Assembly (NCBI GenBank): GCA_038211295.1
Contig: JBBQVS010000020.1
Coordinates: 1 to 52,541 of the forward strand
Direction: 5' to 3'
Length of the DNA stretch: 52,541 bases
Source of the DNA: JBBQVS01 sp038211295
Lineage (GTDB): Bacteria > Chloroflexota > Ktedonobacteria > Ktedonobacterales > Ktedonobacteraceae
In this document: one piece after another, positions 1-8,480 of the stretch
How positions within the stretch are numbered: the first letter of the stretch is position 1
Layout: every line of letters begins with the position of its first letter
Position numbers and translations under genes: made by a program
Notes under the pieces: generated by a model
Seen by the model: the letters and a program-made list of their open reading frames with translations, nothing else
What the model was told of the DNA's origin: nothing
The model's database searches: none

Positions 1-56
1 CTCTACCCGCCCTGCCCACTCCTACCGCTCTACCCCCCGCTCTGCCCACTCCTACC
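1..56. repeat. Pyrimidine-rich imperfect tandem repeat
   Basis: Two consecutive copies of a C/T-rich unit lie at 1-26 and 28-56. Both contain CTGCCCACTCCTACC, and a third partial unit follows before the histidine kinase gene. The stretch is strongly strand-asymmetric, with almost no G or A, and resembles the C-rich flanks of the palindromic repeats near 5.2 and 9.4 kb. The window edge cuts the array, so its full length is unknown. Confidence 0.6.
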
Positions 57-86
57 ACACTGCCCCCCGCTCCCCTTGCTCGCTTT

Positions 87-3023
87 ATGTCCCTTTTGTC
101 CGGCTTTACCTCCACTTTACGTCTTTCTTCCGACACGCTCATTCTCCCTCGTGCGACTGTCGCCAGCATTCTCCTTGTCACGCTGAGCGTGTTCTGGATG
201 TTCTTTCAGATCGGTGGTCGCGAAAGCACAATCCTCTTCTCAGACTGCATGTATGTCCTCTGTGCGCTGCTTGGCGCGTACTGGGCGGGAAAAACAGTCT
301 TTGCCACACGCACAAACTCCGCGCATTTCTCCCCACGGCACCGCCTCGCATGGCTCATGATCGGGCTTGGCCTGTTCGCGAACAGTATGAGTGGCCTCTA
401 TTCTCTCTATCTGGAAGTCCGTCACGATGACTTGTTTCCCTCGTATGCTGACTCCGGCTTTACCTTGCTTTATCCCCTCTTCTTCCTGGGCCTACTGCTC
501 ATGCCAACCGTGCGCCGCTTCCGTGTACGCATGGGGTTGGACGCGCTCATCACTACCTTGTGCATCTTCGGCGTAAGCTGGTTCTTTATTATTGCCCCAC
601 TCTATCTCGTCAATGTCCGACAGGCCATAACAGCAGTGACGCTACAACAATTGCTGGTCGGCCTCTCATATCCCTGCTGGGACATCGTGCTTATTCTCGC
701 GGTCTCCCTGCTCATTCAACGCCGCACGGAACCCTTGCTTCGCCCCTCTTTATGCCTTTTCGCAACAGGCGTCCTTGCCTTGATCTGGGCCGACAGCGGA
801 TACGTCTACGCCAATACCTTCATGCAGACGTACATATCTGGCAACCTGTGGATTGACCCCTTCTGGTATACAGGGTATCTGCTCACAGGTTTAGCTGGCC
901 TGTACCAATATGTGCTACTCACACGCAAAATGCGGCAAGAGCAACAACACTCGTTGACGACTGCCGCCCTGCGAGAACACGAAACTGAGCTTGTTAATGG
1001 CTCGTGGAAACGCATACAGAGTCTCATAACATATATTCCGTTTGTGTCCTTACTGGGCATTACCGTCTGGAGTACGCTTTTTCGCGATGACCTGTCTGAC
1101 CTATCCAACAAATACTTGATTGTGCTTACCGCGATTGTCGGCACGCTGGTCGCGGCACGCTATCTCTACGCCACTCACGCCAATGAGACACTGTTGCAAG
1201 AGCGCGAACGCGAACGCTGGCAGGCCGAACAGCTACGTCAACTCAGCGCGGAACTTACCCCCGTGCTGGATGTCGAACTGCTCATTGAACGCGTCACGCT
1301 CGCGGTGACAGAAACTCTGGGGTTTAACGCCGCTCTCTTGCTCTTGCGCGAAGAACAATCCTACAACATGGGGCCACAGGCACACCTGCTGGTCAACGCG
1401 TCAACCGCGTCAGCCCCCGTGATGACGTGGCGTCTACAGGGGCAAGAGCACCTCTTTTTCTACTCGCTTCTGCTTGAAGGCAACGCTTTTGAAATGCAAC
1501 TGGATACGCTGACATGCGATGTGCCGCCCGAAATTCACGCATGGAGCAAAACTCACCAGATAACGACCATGTACTTCTTCCCGTTCCTCTATCAGGGCGT
1601 TACAATGGGGTGTCTTGGCCTGGCGAAGAGTCGGGCGCATCCACTGGCCGCGCGTGATGTCGCGCTGGGGACAGCGTATGCCGAGCAAGTAACCGTCATT
1701 ATCAAGCACGCGCAACTCTACAGGGAAGCGTGCGAACATGAAGCATTCGCGCGGGCTATGGCCAATATCGCGACACGCCTCAACGCGGCAATCGCGATGC
1801 CATCCGAAATTCACCAATTGATCTGCATGGAAGGCGCGAGCGCACTACAGGCCGATTATGTCATCTTCTATATGCTAGAGACAAGCGGGCAACTCGTGCC
1901 GCTCGCGTCGTTCGACCCGCTCGCGCAGGTACAACCCCTTTATAGCGAATGGCCCCCGATTCAACCTCACGAAAATGAGGCCCAGGTATTCTACGCCCTA
2001 CAACCAACTCTTGTGCGTCCTCTGATGGCCCAGGACAACGGCAACGAGCAACGCGCATACTCTAGTTCGTCGCTACGTGGAAAGCTGGCTTCTCATCACA
2101 TCGGAGTCGCGATTGTCGCCCCGCTCGTAGCCGCAGGTGAGCCTGTCGGTCTCTTAATCTTCGGACGCGCGACACCAACAACCCTCTCCGACAAGCAATC
2201 CTTTGCTAAAGAGGCACTACCACTGGCGCAGGACTTCGCGGAGCAGGCCGCCGTCGCGCTGATGAACGCCAACCTCTATCAGCAGTTACACCGCGTACAC
2301 CAACAGATGCAGGTGCTCGATGCCCTCAAAGACCAGTTCATGGCGACGGCCTCCCATGAGCTTCGCACACCCCTTACGGCGGTTCAAGGCTACCTCGAAC
2401 TCTTGTCACAATTCGACGACATTCTACCACCGGAACAACGCTACGTCTTCCTACAAAAAGCGCGGCTCAGTTGCGAAGTGCTGGTTTTGATGTTGGGCAA
2501 CGTCATGGACGCCAGCCGCCTGGAAATCGACCCGCGCAGCCAGCACGCCCTACTCGAACGCGTCGATCTGCTAGACGTGGTGCAGAACGTGCTTGTGCTC
2601 ATCGAGGCGCAGGCGCAACAGGAACTACGCACCATTCAGGTCGCCATTCCCCCTGAAATCATCGTACTGGTAGACCCGATGCGGTTACGACAGGTGCTGA
2701 TGAACGTGAGCGTCAATGCCCTGAAATACTCGTTGCCGGGAACGCCGCTCTCCTTCTCCGCCCGCATCTGTGCAACACCAACACCCTCCGTTATACTCAG
2801 TGTGACCGACAAAGGGAAAGGCATCACACCACAGGATCAGGGACGGCTCTTTCAACGGTTCGTCAGACTGGAGGGCGATGTCAATAGCTCCATGCGTGGC
2901 TCAGGGCTTGGACTCTATATCTCGCGCCGTCTGCTCGAATCAATCGGGGGGAAAATCTGGATCGAGAGTAGCGGCGTTCCGGGGGAAGGCTCGACATTCC
3001 ATATTCAACTCGCCGTAGCCTGA
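87..3023 (+). CDS. Orphan membrane sensor histidine kinase with GAF domains
   Basis: This 978-residue protein autophosphorylates on a histidine and passes phosphate to an unidentified response regulator. About ten hydrophobic segments fill residues 25-370. Two GAF-like regions follow (about 390-550 and 560-745). The kinase core has an H-box, SHELRTPLTAVQGY, with the phospho-acceptor at His757. The ATPase domain shows an N-box (NVSVNALKYS), a G1 box (DKGKGI) and a G2 box (GSGLGLYIS). No response regulator gene is adjacent, so its partner is elsewhere. The first ATG at 87 has no visible Shine-Dalgarno sequence because the upstream DNA is pyrimidine-rich. Translation may be leaderless, or the true start may lie slightly downstream. 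The kinase assignment is firm; the ligand is unknown. Confidence 0.93.
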   Translation: MSLLSGFTSTLRLSSDTLILPRATVASILLVTLSVFWMFFQIGGRESTILFSDCMYVLCALLGAYWAGKTVFATRTNSAHFSPRHRLAWLMIGLGLFANSMSGLYSLYLEVRHDDLFPSYADSGFTLLYPLFFLGLLLMPTVRRFRVRMGLDALITTLCIFGVSWFFIIAPLYLVNVRQAITAVTLQQLLVGLSYPCWDIVLILAVSLLIQRRTEPLLRPSLCLFATGVLALIWADSGYVYANTFMQTYISGNLWIDPFWYTGYLLTGLAGLYQYVLLTRKMRQEQQHSLTTAALREHETELVNGSWKRIQSLITYIPFVSLLGITVWSTLFRDDLSDLSNKYLIVLTAIVGTLVAARYLYATHANETLLQERERERWQAEQLRQLSAELTPVLDVELLIERVTLAVTETLGFNAALLLLREEQSYNMGPQAHLLVNASTASAPVMTWRLQGQEHLFFYSLLLEGNAFEMQLDTLTCDVPPEIHAWSKTHQITTMYFFPFLYQGVTMGCLGLAKSRAHPLAARDVALGTAYAEQVTVIIKHAQLYREACEHEAFARAMANIATRLNAAIAMPSEIHQLICMEGASALQADYVIFYMLETSGQLVPLASFDPLAQVQPLYSEWPPIQPHENEAQVFYALQPTLVRPLMAQDNGNEQRAYSSSSLRGKLASHHIGVAIVAPLVAAGEPVGLLIFGRATPTTLSDKQSFAKEALPLAQDFAEQAAVALMNANLYQQLHRVHQQMQVLDALKDQFMATASHELRTPLTAVQGYLELLSQFDDILPPEQRYVFLQKARLSCEVLVLMLGNVMDASRLEIDPRSQHALLERVDLLDVVQNVLVLIEAQAQQELRTIQVAIPPEIIVLVDPMRLRQVLMNVSVNALKYSLPGTPLSFSARICATPTPSVILSVTDKGKGITPQDQGRLFQRFVRLEGDVNSSMRGSGLGLYISRRLLESIGGKIWIESSGVPGEGSTFHIQLAVA

Positions 3024-3051
3024 AAACGCACGAAATACCAGGGAGACTTCC

Positions 3052-3080
3052 GGCCTCCCTCATGGACTTACACGGAGGCC
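3052..3080 (+). terminator. Possible terminator of the histidine kinase gene
   Basis: A 7-bp perfect stem, GGCCTCC with GGAGGCC, encloses a 15-base loop 28 bases after the kinase stop codon. No T-run follows, so it is only a candidate. Confidence 0.35.
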
Positions 3081-3098
3081 CCTAAAGCCCCATTCTTT

Positions 3099-3293
3099 CT
3101 AAGGCGGGGATAGAAGGGCGTTCCGTTCGGGGCGCGATAAGTTGGGCGTGTAGGTTGCATCATCCCAGGCAAGGTACGCATCAAGCGCACGTCTGATGAT
3201 TTCAGCCATTGACACATCATCTTCCTGGCTTCGCTTTTCTAGTTGTGTCTTTTGTCTCTGTGTAAGGTAAATGTTCGTTCGTTCTTTTCTCAT
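3099..3293 (-). CDS. Ribbon-helix-helix (CopG/Arc-type) DNA-binding protein
   Basis: This 64-residue protein starts MRKERTNIYLTQRQKTQLEK and continues SMAEIIRRALDAYLA. That is the strand-helix-helix pattern of CopG-type regulators, which dimerise and bind DNA through the N-terminal strand. The start at 3293 is preferred to an upstream in-frame start because GAGGGAAAAG sits just ahead of it. The gene runs divergently from the tnpB remnant. No toxin gene lies next to it, so it is not clearly an antitoxin. Its 3' end overlaps a hairpin sharing a 10-base loop with the tnpB right end, so it may belong to the same mobile-element debris. Confidence 0.72.
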   Translation of the reverse strand: MRKERTNIYLTQRQKTQLEKRSQEDDVSMAEIIRRALDAYLAWDDATYTPNLSRPERNALLSPP

Positions 3294-3370
3294 TGTCTTT
3301 TCCCTCTCGAAATGATAACCCATAGTGGTGTATATTATACCAGAGAGAAACACACAATACAAGAGGGAAG

Positions 3371-3761
3371 GAGGACGCCGCGACGCTCATCTACGAATAC
3401 AAGATTGATGCCAACAAAAAGCAAAGAGAAGCTATTGACAATACTATCGCTACACAACATCCCTGTACTAGCGGTTGCGCCCAACTTCACGAGTCAGGAT
3501 TGTCGCGCATGTGGCACTCGCGTCAAAAAGTCATTAAGTGTGAGGACGCATGTGTGCCACTGTTGCGGTCTCGTTTTGGAGAGAGACCATAACGCGGCCT
3601 TCAACATCTTAGACAAAGGTCTGATGGTACTGTCGGGCAGACAGGAGCCTGCGGGACACGCAGCCCGTGAAACGCTTCTGGACAGAACGGCCGCTACTCC
3701 TGTCTCGAAAGGTGCTGTGAGCAAGTCGTCTGGTCGAAAGAAGAATTCCCCGTCTTTCTAA
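3371..3761 (+). pseudogene. tnpB: Internally deleted IS200/IS605 tnpB (OrfB) remnant
   Basis: TnpB is the RNA-guided nuclease of IS200/IS605 elements. Here only its two ends survive, in different frames. The N-terminal end begins at 3383 and reads TLIYEYKIDANKKQREAI, behind an AAGGAGG ribosome site but with no start codon. The C-terminal part, from about 3455, reads IPVLAVAPNFTSQDC. It keeps the zinc-ribbon cysteines (CRACG and CHCCG) and the last RuvC-type motif, ERDHNAAFNIL. About 300 residues are missing between them, including the other RuvC acidic residues, so nuclease activity is lost. The reading frame ends at 3761, inside the element's terminal hairpin. Confidence 0.85.
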
Positions 3762-3776
3762 GCGGGGAAGTGTCAA
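3746..3776 (+). mobile_element. Right end of the IS200/IS605-type element
   Basis: The hairpin TTCCCCG/CGGGGAA with loop TCTTTCTAAG (3746-3769) overlaps the tnpB stop and is followed by GTGTCAA. This is the arrangement known for IS200/IS605 right ends, which finish with a subterminal hairpin and a short TCAA-like cleavage site. The end point is inferred from that pattern. No intact left end or tnpA was seen. Confidence 0.65.
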
Positions 3777-3949
3777 TGCTTGGAGCTTTCTCTGTTCGCG
3801 CTCTCGGCGGCGTCCGCCTGCTTCCTGACGATAAGCGGCGCGTGTTGCTCACAAAAACGAAAACTTCGCCCCCCAGGTAAAAGCTGCGCGTATGCCGCCG
3901 GCTCGCCACAGGTATCACAGCGTCCAACGTGCGTCTTGACTGCCTTCAT
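3773..3949 (-). CDS. Small zinc-ribbon-like protein, 58 residues
   Basis: The frame starts with ATG at 3949 behind GAGGAGAGAG and encodes 58 residues. It contains CDTCG (Cys11 and Cys14) and CEQHAP (Cys33 and His36), a C-x2-C...C-x2-H arrangement suited to binding one zinc ion. The C-terminus is polar and alanine-rich. No specific function is recognised. The stop codon is the complement of TCA within TCAA at the right end of the tnpB element. The original 3' end may therefore have been replaced when the element inserted. It is shorter than common annotation cutoffs; the ribosome site and metal-ligand pattern support it. Confidence 0.68.
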   Translation of the reverse strand: MKAVKTHVGRCDTCGEPAAYAQLLPGGRSFRFCEQHAPLIVRKQADAAESANRESSKH

Positions 3950-4050
3950 AAACTACTCTCTCCTCGTTGCTAATCTCTCTCACACGGGACGCCACGCGCC
4001 CCTATCCTTTGCGCTCTCCCTCCATTCTACCACATCAAGCACTTGCCCAC

Positions 4051-4079
4051 TTGCTCAATTGAGAAGATGATGAGATAAT
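4051..4079 (+). promoter_or_regulatory. Sigma-70-type promoter for the TPR gene
   Basis: TTGCTC at 4051-4056 and GATAAT at 4074-4079 are separated by 17 bases. They lie 30 bases ahead of the TTG start of the TPR gene. The short leader holds the GCAGGAG ribosome site. Confidence 0.6.
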
Positions 4080-4109
4080 AGGGCCTGCAAACATAGCAGG
4101 AGACAAAAA

Positions 4110-5045
4110 TTGGACGAGGAACACACAACACAATCTCAACAGTCCATGCACGAGCGTGAAGATAAAAAAGTGCTTTACCGCTATATGGTGGAACTTGATA
4201 ACGCCGCGCAATTCAACGACTTACTCGCGGTGACTCAGCAAGCCCTTGAACAGTATCCCAATGACGCGTACACGCTTGCGTACAAAGCGCGTGCGCTCCA
4301 AAAGCTTAACCTCCTCTCGGCGGCGACCATCGCTAACGATCAGGCCCTGCTGCTCGACACAAATCTCGCGCTCGCATGGATAAATCGTAGCGGCCTACAT
4401 CTCTTGCAAAAGAAGTTCACCGAAGCCCTCCGTAGCTCGCAACGCGCGGTTGAGCTGGCACCCACCGCCGCGCGTGCATGGGCCAATCGTGGCGTCGCCC
4501 TGCTCAACTTTGGCGACATGCCTGCCGCCCTGTACGCGTTCGAGCATAGCCTGCTCTACGATGCCCGCAGCACCTTCGCCCTCAATATGAAAACCGATAT
4601 CCTGCTCAAGGCCCGTCGCCTCAACGAGGTCGTCACCACCACACAACGCACCCTTGCCATCGACCCGACAAATCGAGAGGCCCTCACCTTCGCCGTTACC
4701 GCCCTCCGCTCGCTCGAACGCTACGAAGAATTGCGCGATGTGGCACACATGCTTTCACAACTCGTCCCCACCAGTGTTTTCGCGCGTGAAAACCTTGTTC
4801 GCGCCCTCCGCGGCATGGGCAACTTCGAGGAAGCAAACGAGGCGTGCGAGCCGCTGTTCAGCCTCGTCCTCGATAGCGAACGCTACTGGACACTCAAGGC
4901 CGATACTCTCTACCGTCTGGAACGATACCGCGAAGCCGCCGCCGCCGCCGATGTCGCCCTCCGCATCAACACCGAGTACCCGCCCGCCCGCCGCATCCGC
5001 GAGAAATCGCTCCAATTGATGTACCAACGCAAGAAGAAACGCTAA
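4110..5045 (+). CDS. Tetratricopeptide repeat protein
   Basis: This 311-residue protein consists of about seven TPR units covering residues 30-300. Typical alternating motifs are visible, such as ALAWINRSGLHLLQKKFTEA and AARAWANRGVALLNFGDM. TPR arrays are protein-interaction scaffolds. No catalytic domain, signal peptide or membrane segment is present, so it is probably cytosolic. The likely start is TTG at 4110, with AGCAGGAG a few bases upstream; the next in-frame ATG is at 4146 without a better site. The gene appears monocistronic and is followed by a palindromic repeat field. Its partner cannot be inferred. Confidence 0.85.
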   Translation: MDEEHTTQSQQSMHEREDKKVLYRYMVELDNAAQFNDLLAVTQQALEQYPNDAYTLAYKARALQKLNLLSAATIANDQALLLDTNLALAWINRSGLHLLQKKFTEALRSSQRAVELAPTAARAWANRGVALLNFGDMPAALYAFEHSLLYDARSTFALNMKTDILLKARRLNEVVTTTQRTLAIDPTNREALTFAVTALRSLERYEELRDVAHMLSQLVPTSVFARENLVRALRGMGNFEEANEACEPLFSLVLDSERYWTLKADTLYRLERYREAAAAADVALRINTEYPPARRIREKSLQLMYQRKKKR

Positions 5046-5076
5046 TCTCCCCACATTGATACGTAAGCACGACGGA

Positions 5077-5330
5077 AGGGGGTAAGCATGACGTGTGGGA
5101 TGGTGACGGGGGGGATAAACATGACGTGTGGGAATGGTGATGCCTGGGGGGATGAGCATGACGGGGCTTGCCCCCGTCATGCTCATCCCCCCCCCATCCT
5201 GCTCATCCCCGCGTCCTGCTCATTCGCCCCCGTCATCATTCCCTCCATCCTGCTCATCCCCCCCCCCGTCGTGCTTATTCGCCCCCATCATCACTCCCCC
5301 CGCGTCCTTTTTACCCCACCACATAGTACC
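5077..5330. repeat. Palindromic repeat field after the TPR gene
   Basis: The left half, to 5166, is purine-rich with variants of ATGACGTGTGGGATGGTGA. The right half, from 5172, is pyrimidine-rich with repeats of ATCCTGCTCATCCCC. They form a long imperfect inverted repeat centred at about 5169. At the centre is a perfect 21-bp stem (5146-5166 and 5172-5192) with loop CTTGC. The central core GGGGCTTGCCCCCGTCATGC recurs elsewhere in the window. The remaining non-coding sequence, 5330-5567, shows nothing convincing except the ribosome site of the next gene. Confidence 0.85.
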
Positions 5331-5567
5331 TTTTGTCCCACCCCATCCAAAAACATGCAGCTTTTCAAATCGTCAGGTATATTCCCCTCTTGTGTGCTTG
5401 TCTTATACGTCACCGTGAGAAGCTGATGCATAAGACAGGTACGGTACTTCTGTATAAGACGTTTTGTAGTCGTTCTTGTTTAGTTTTGTTTAGCGCATCC
5501 CTCGCATGGCTCGCGTGAAAGCGTGAGGAGATGCACACACGCACAGAAAAAGAAGGGAATTTCTCTC

Positions 5568-5750
5568 ATGTTCAAGCAAATCACCCGCTGGCTAGTGGCA
5601 ATGCTCGCCCTGACCCTTATCGCGCTCGCCGCCCTGTTCTCGCCCATCCTGTCCAGCCACGCCGCACCCACGCACTCTAACAACGGCACCACCCAATCCC
5701 AACAGATAAAGCACCACGATGTGACACCTAACGTATACTGGCGTCCGTAG
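5568..5750 (+). CDS. Small secreted peptide with signal sequence
   Basis: The frame encodes 60 residues from ATG 5568, preceded by AGAAGGGA. Residues 1-8 carry positive charge (MFKQITRW), residues 9-25 are hydrophobic, and an AHAAP-like cleavage region occurs as SSHAAPT. The predicted mature peptide is only about 30 polar residues, ending VYWRP. No family is recognised. It could be a secreted peptide, perhaps a signal, or a short cell-surface factor. An upstream in-frame ATG at 5532 lacks a ribosome site. Confidence 0.6.
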   Translation: MFKQITRWLVAMLALTLIALAALFSPILSSHAAPTHSNNGTTQSQQIKHHDVTPNVYWRP

Positions 5751-5764
5751 TAGATGAATGGCTA

Positions 5765-5807
5765 AGATGGAGGTCAGGGATATATTACACTATATTGATC
5801 TCCATCT
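5765..5807. terminator. Bidirectional terminator between convergent genes
   Basis: AGATGGAGGTCA (5765-5776) pairs with TGATCTCCATCT (5796-5807), giving 12 bp with one G-T wobble. It sits between the stop codons of the convergent peptide and NB-ARC genes. Confidence 0.6.
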
Positions 5808-5815
5808 ACATTGTC

Positions 5816-8461
5816 TCAGTCTATTATAGTCGCCAGCCATGCTCTTACCTCTTGTGCTTGCTTATGGCCTATAGTTTCCAACGTAGTAACACTAGTTCTA
5901 CCCAAATCTATCGCTTCTCGTCTTTTTCCTTGAAGAGCACTTGTACGTGCTAGTCCATATTGAGCCAAAGCGAGCAAATCCTGATTGCCTTCTGGCACTA
6001 TGCTGAGCATCTCATGGAAAATACCTTCAGCCCTTTTAATATGGCGTTGGTCTACCTGCAAGTTTCCATACTCATGGAGTGCGTTAGCTGTCATCTGAGG
6101 AATGTTGATCTGTTTTGCCAATACCAGACTCTCTTGCAAATACTCTGTTGCTTGTTTATACTTGCTCTGCTTGCGAGCCATTACGCCCAAGTTGATTAGT
6201 AAAAGACTTTTCCACTCGATGTGTCCAAGCTGATTTGCTACTATTAGCCCTTCCTGAAAATACATTTCTGCTTGAGCATACTTCCCCTGCTCACTTACGG
6301 CATCTCCCAAATTACTTAAAAGAGCACTCACCCATTCACGGTGTCCAATTCTACGCGCAATTTCTAGCCCCTCTAAAAAGCATGCCTCTGCCTGCCCATG
6401 ATTACCTTGTTCCCCTTCTGTTACACCGAGGTTAATTAGCAGGATACAGATTTGTTCATCATCTTTGAGGTGACGGGCTATACCTAGCCCTTCTTGCAAA
6501 TACGCTTTCTCTTTTGTGTAGTCCCCTTGACTTCCGACGACGGAGCCGAGCGTTTTCAGAATGCTACACACACGCTCCCTGTCGTCGGATGCGCGGGCGA
6601 GCGTAAGCCCTTCCGTGAGATAGTTTTCTGCGCGGGTATAGTTCCCCTGCTTCCATGTGACCCAGCCGAGGTCGTTGAGCAGCGCACTGATAGAGCCACT
6701 GGCGGCGATGTCGGCACGGGCGAGGCCGAGACCCTCCTTGAAATGCGACTCCGCACGCGCGTAGTCGCCCTGCTTTTGCGCGATCTCGCCGAGGTAGAGC
6801 AGCACGTTGGCGATACCGTGCGCGTTCCCCTGCGTTCGCGCCGCCGTCAACGCACGGTTGAGATGTTCGGTGGCAAGAGCGTAGAAGCCGCGCATCAACA
6901 AATACGGCGCGAAGGCACACACACCCTGTAGCAGTTGGCGCGGCCTGTCCAACGTATGCGTCGCGTCAAGTGCCGCGAGAATGACGTTCGTCTCTTGCTC
7001 CAGCAGTTCGTAATCTTTGCGGTGCGCGGCGATATACGCCAGCGTGTACGCGATGTACCGCGCCTGCGGCGTGTCCTGTGCGTCGAGAACCTCCTGCTGA
7101 CGCAACTGCATACGGGCGTAGTCCGCGATAGTCTGGTGCAAAGTATAGCGGCCCTCCGTACTTGTTTCAAGCAGTCCCCTATCGCTTAAAGCGTCGAGCG
7201 TGTCCACTGGCGCGTCCGTCACGGCAAGCGCGGCCTCCTCTGAAAAGCTGTCAGGCTTGGCGGGAAAAACGGACAGCGCGTACAGAGCATTGCGCGTTGG
7301 CACGTCCAGTAACGAGTCCGTGACGGAGATAACCGATTGCAGCGAGAGAATGTTTTCGGCGGGCAGGCTTGTATGCTTCTCGTTTGGCCCGATGTGGCCC
7401 GTGAGGTGCAGACGTTGCTCCACATCGTTGAGCCGTTCCAGTGTGGTGCGAATACGACGCGTCTGCTTACTGTGCGATTGCACATGCAGATATTTGCCCA
7501 TCAGGGTAAGCGCGAGCGGAAGACCGCCAACCGCCTTGACCAGCTCACCGGCGCGTTGCTCCTCGTGTGGCACAACATCGGGGGCGAGTTCGCGCAACAG
7601 GCTCATCCCCTCGTCGGCGGTAAGCTCCTGTAGTAGCGTGGCACCATCGGGCGCGACCTCCACCGCGAGCGGAGGGAAGCGCGTCGTCACAAGGTGGGCG
7701 CACCGAGGGCCACCAATCTTGAGGGCCAGCGCGTCCTCCGTGCGCCACGCGTCATCCAACACCAGCAACATTCTTTTATTTCCTATAGTCTTATTCAACG
7801 CCTGTGCTAACGCCTCATTGCTCTGAAGCGTCTCGTTCTGTGAAATTCCCAGTAGCGTCCCCCAGTGGCTCAACAGACGGGGAATATTCGGCTCTGGCCC
7901 TATGCCTGCCCACAAAATACCATCGCAAAAGTGAGCGCGAATGGCCGCATCGTGTGCCAGCGCGATTGACAGGGCCGTCTTGCCCACGCCGGGGAGGCCG
8001 TTGAGGGCGGTCAACGCGAAATCCCGTGTCGTGTCGGAGCAGAGCCGCGCCTTCACGCTCGCGAGAATAGTGGCGCGTCCAATCAGCTGCGTCGTCGAGG
8101 GTTGCGGAATAAGCGGGTCGAGAATAGGCCGAGCCAGTAGGTGTGTAGGCAGAGACGGGGACGTGGCAGGTGCGGGAGAGGCGACAGGTGCTGGTACTGG
8201 CGCGAGAACGACGGACGATAGCGCGAGGGCGAGTGGCCCCAGATCAAGCTCTTCCTCACTCTTCGCGAAAAGCGTACACAGCTTGCGACGGAAATAAGGA
8301 CTTGGCTTCGTGAGACCCCGTTCCCAGCGACTCACATTGACATAGGTCGTACCGATCTGGTCGGCAAGTTCGCGCTGCGACCACTTCTTCTCATTGCGTG
8401 CCTCTACCAGACGCGAGCGGGGCATCTGTCGCACGTCACGCGGTATCCGCAGTTTCGCCAT
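5816..8461 (-). CDS. STAND-type regulator: XRE HTH, NB-ARC ATPase, TPR array
   Basis: This 881-residue protein has an N-terminal XRE helix-turn-helix (WSQRELADQIGTTYVNVSRW). A low-complexity Pro/Ala linker follows, then an NB-ARC ATPase. The ATPase shows Walker A GLPGVGKTAL, Walker B LLVLDDAW, a sensor-like LVTTRF and GLPLAL. The C-terminal 400 residues are TPR units, several with the G-Y/N-A-x-A-E pattern. Such STAND proteins are nucleotide-controlled switches in which the repeats sense a signal and the HTH acts on DNA. The start at 8461 has GGAAAGGATGATG upstream and leaves out a 14-residue extension. It is divergent from a putative winged-helix gene across a repeat-rich region. The 3' part, below about 6500, is more AT-rich than the rest, so its TPRs may have a separate origin. 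The target is unknown, and a defence role cannot be excluded. Confidence 0.9.
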   Translation of the reverse strand: MAKLRIPRDVRQMPRSRLVEARNEKKWSQRELADQIGTTYVNVSRWERGLTKPSPYFRRKLCTLFAKSEEELDLGPLALALSSVVLAPVPAPVASPAPATSPSLPTHLLARPILDPLIPQPSTTQLIGRATILASVKARLCSDTTRDFALTALNGLPGVGKTALSIALAHDAAIRAHFCDGILWAGIGPEPNIPRLLSHWGTLLGISQNETLQSNEALAQALNKTIGNKRMLLVLDDAWRTEDALALKIGGPRCAHLVTTRFPPLAVEVAPDGATLLQELTADEGMSLLRELAPDVVPHEEQRAGELVKAVGGLPLALTLMGKYLHVQSHSKQTRRIRTTLERLNDVEQRLHLTGHIGPNEKHTSLPAENILSLQSVISVTDSLLDVPTRNALYALSVFPAKPDSFSEEAALAVTDAPVDTLDALSDRGLLETSTEGRYTLHQTIADYARMQLRQQEVLDAQDTPQARYIAYTLAYIAAHRKDYELLEQETNVILAALDATHTLDRPRQLLQGVCAFAPYLLMRGFYALATEHLNRALTAARTQGNAHGIANVLLYLGEIAQKQGDYARAESHFKEGLGLARADIAASGSISALLNDLGWVTWKQGNYTRAENYLTEGLTLARASDDRERVCSILKTLGSVVGSQGDYTKEKAYLQEGLGIARHLKDDEQICILLINLGVTEGEQGNHGQAEACFLEGLEIARRIGHREWVSALLSNLGDAVSEQGKYAQAEMYFQEGLIVANQLGHIEWKSLLLINLGVMARKQSKYKQATEYLQESLVLAKQINIPQMTANALHEYGNLQVDQRHIKRAEGIFHEMLSIVPEGNQDLLALAQYGLARTSALQGKRREAIDLGRTSVTTLETIGHKQAQEVRAWLATIID

Positions 8462-8480
8462 CCCATCATCCTTTCCAGAA

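Noticed and set aside
3780..4070. A 96-codon plus-strand frame
   Set aside because: It is antisense to the 58-residue zinc-ribbon gene, which has the better ribosome site and metal-ligand pattern.
5088..5426. Overlapping frames in the 5.1-5.4 kb repeat field
   Set aside because: They translate to Pro/Ser/Ile/Leu repeats of the DNA units, with no start signals.
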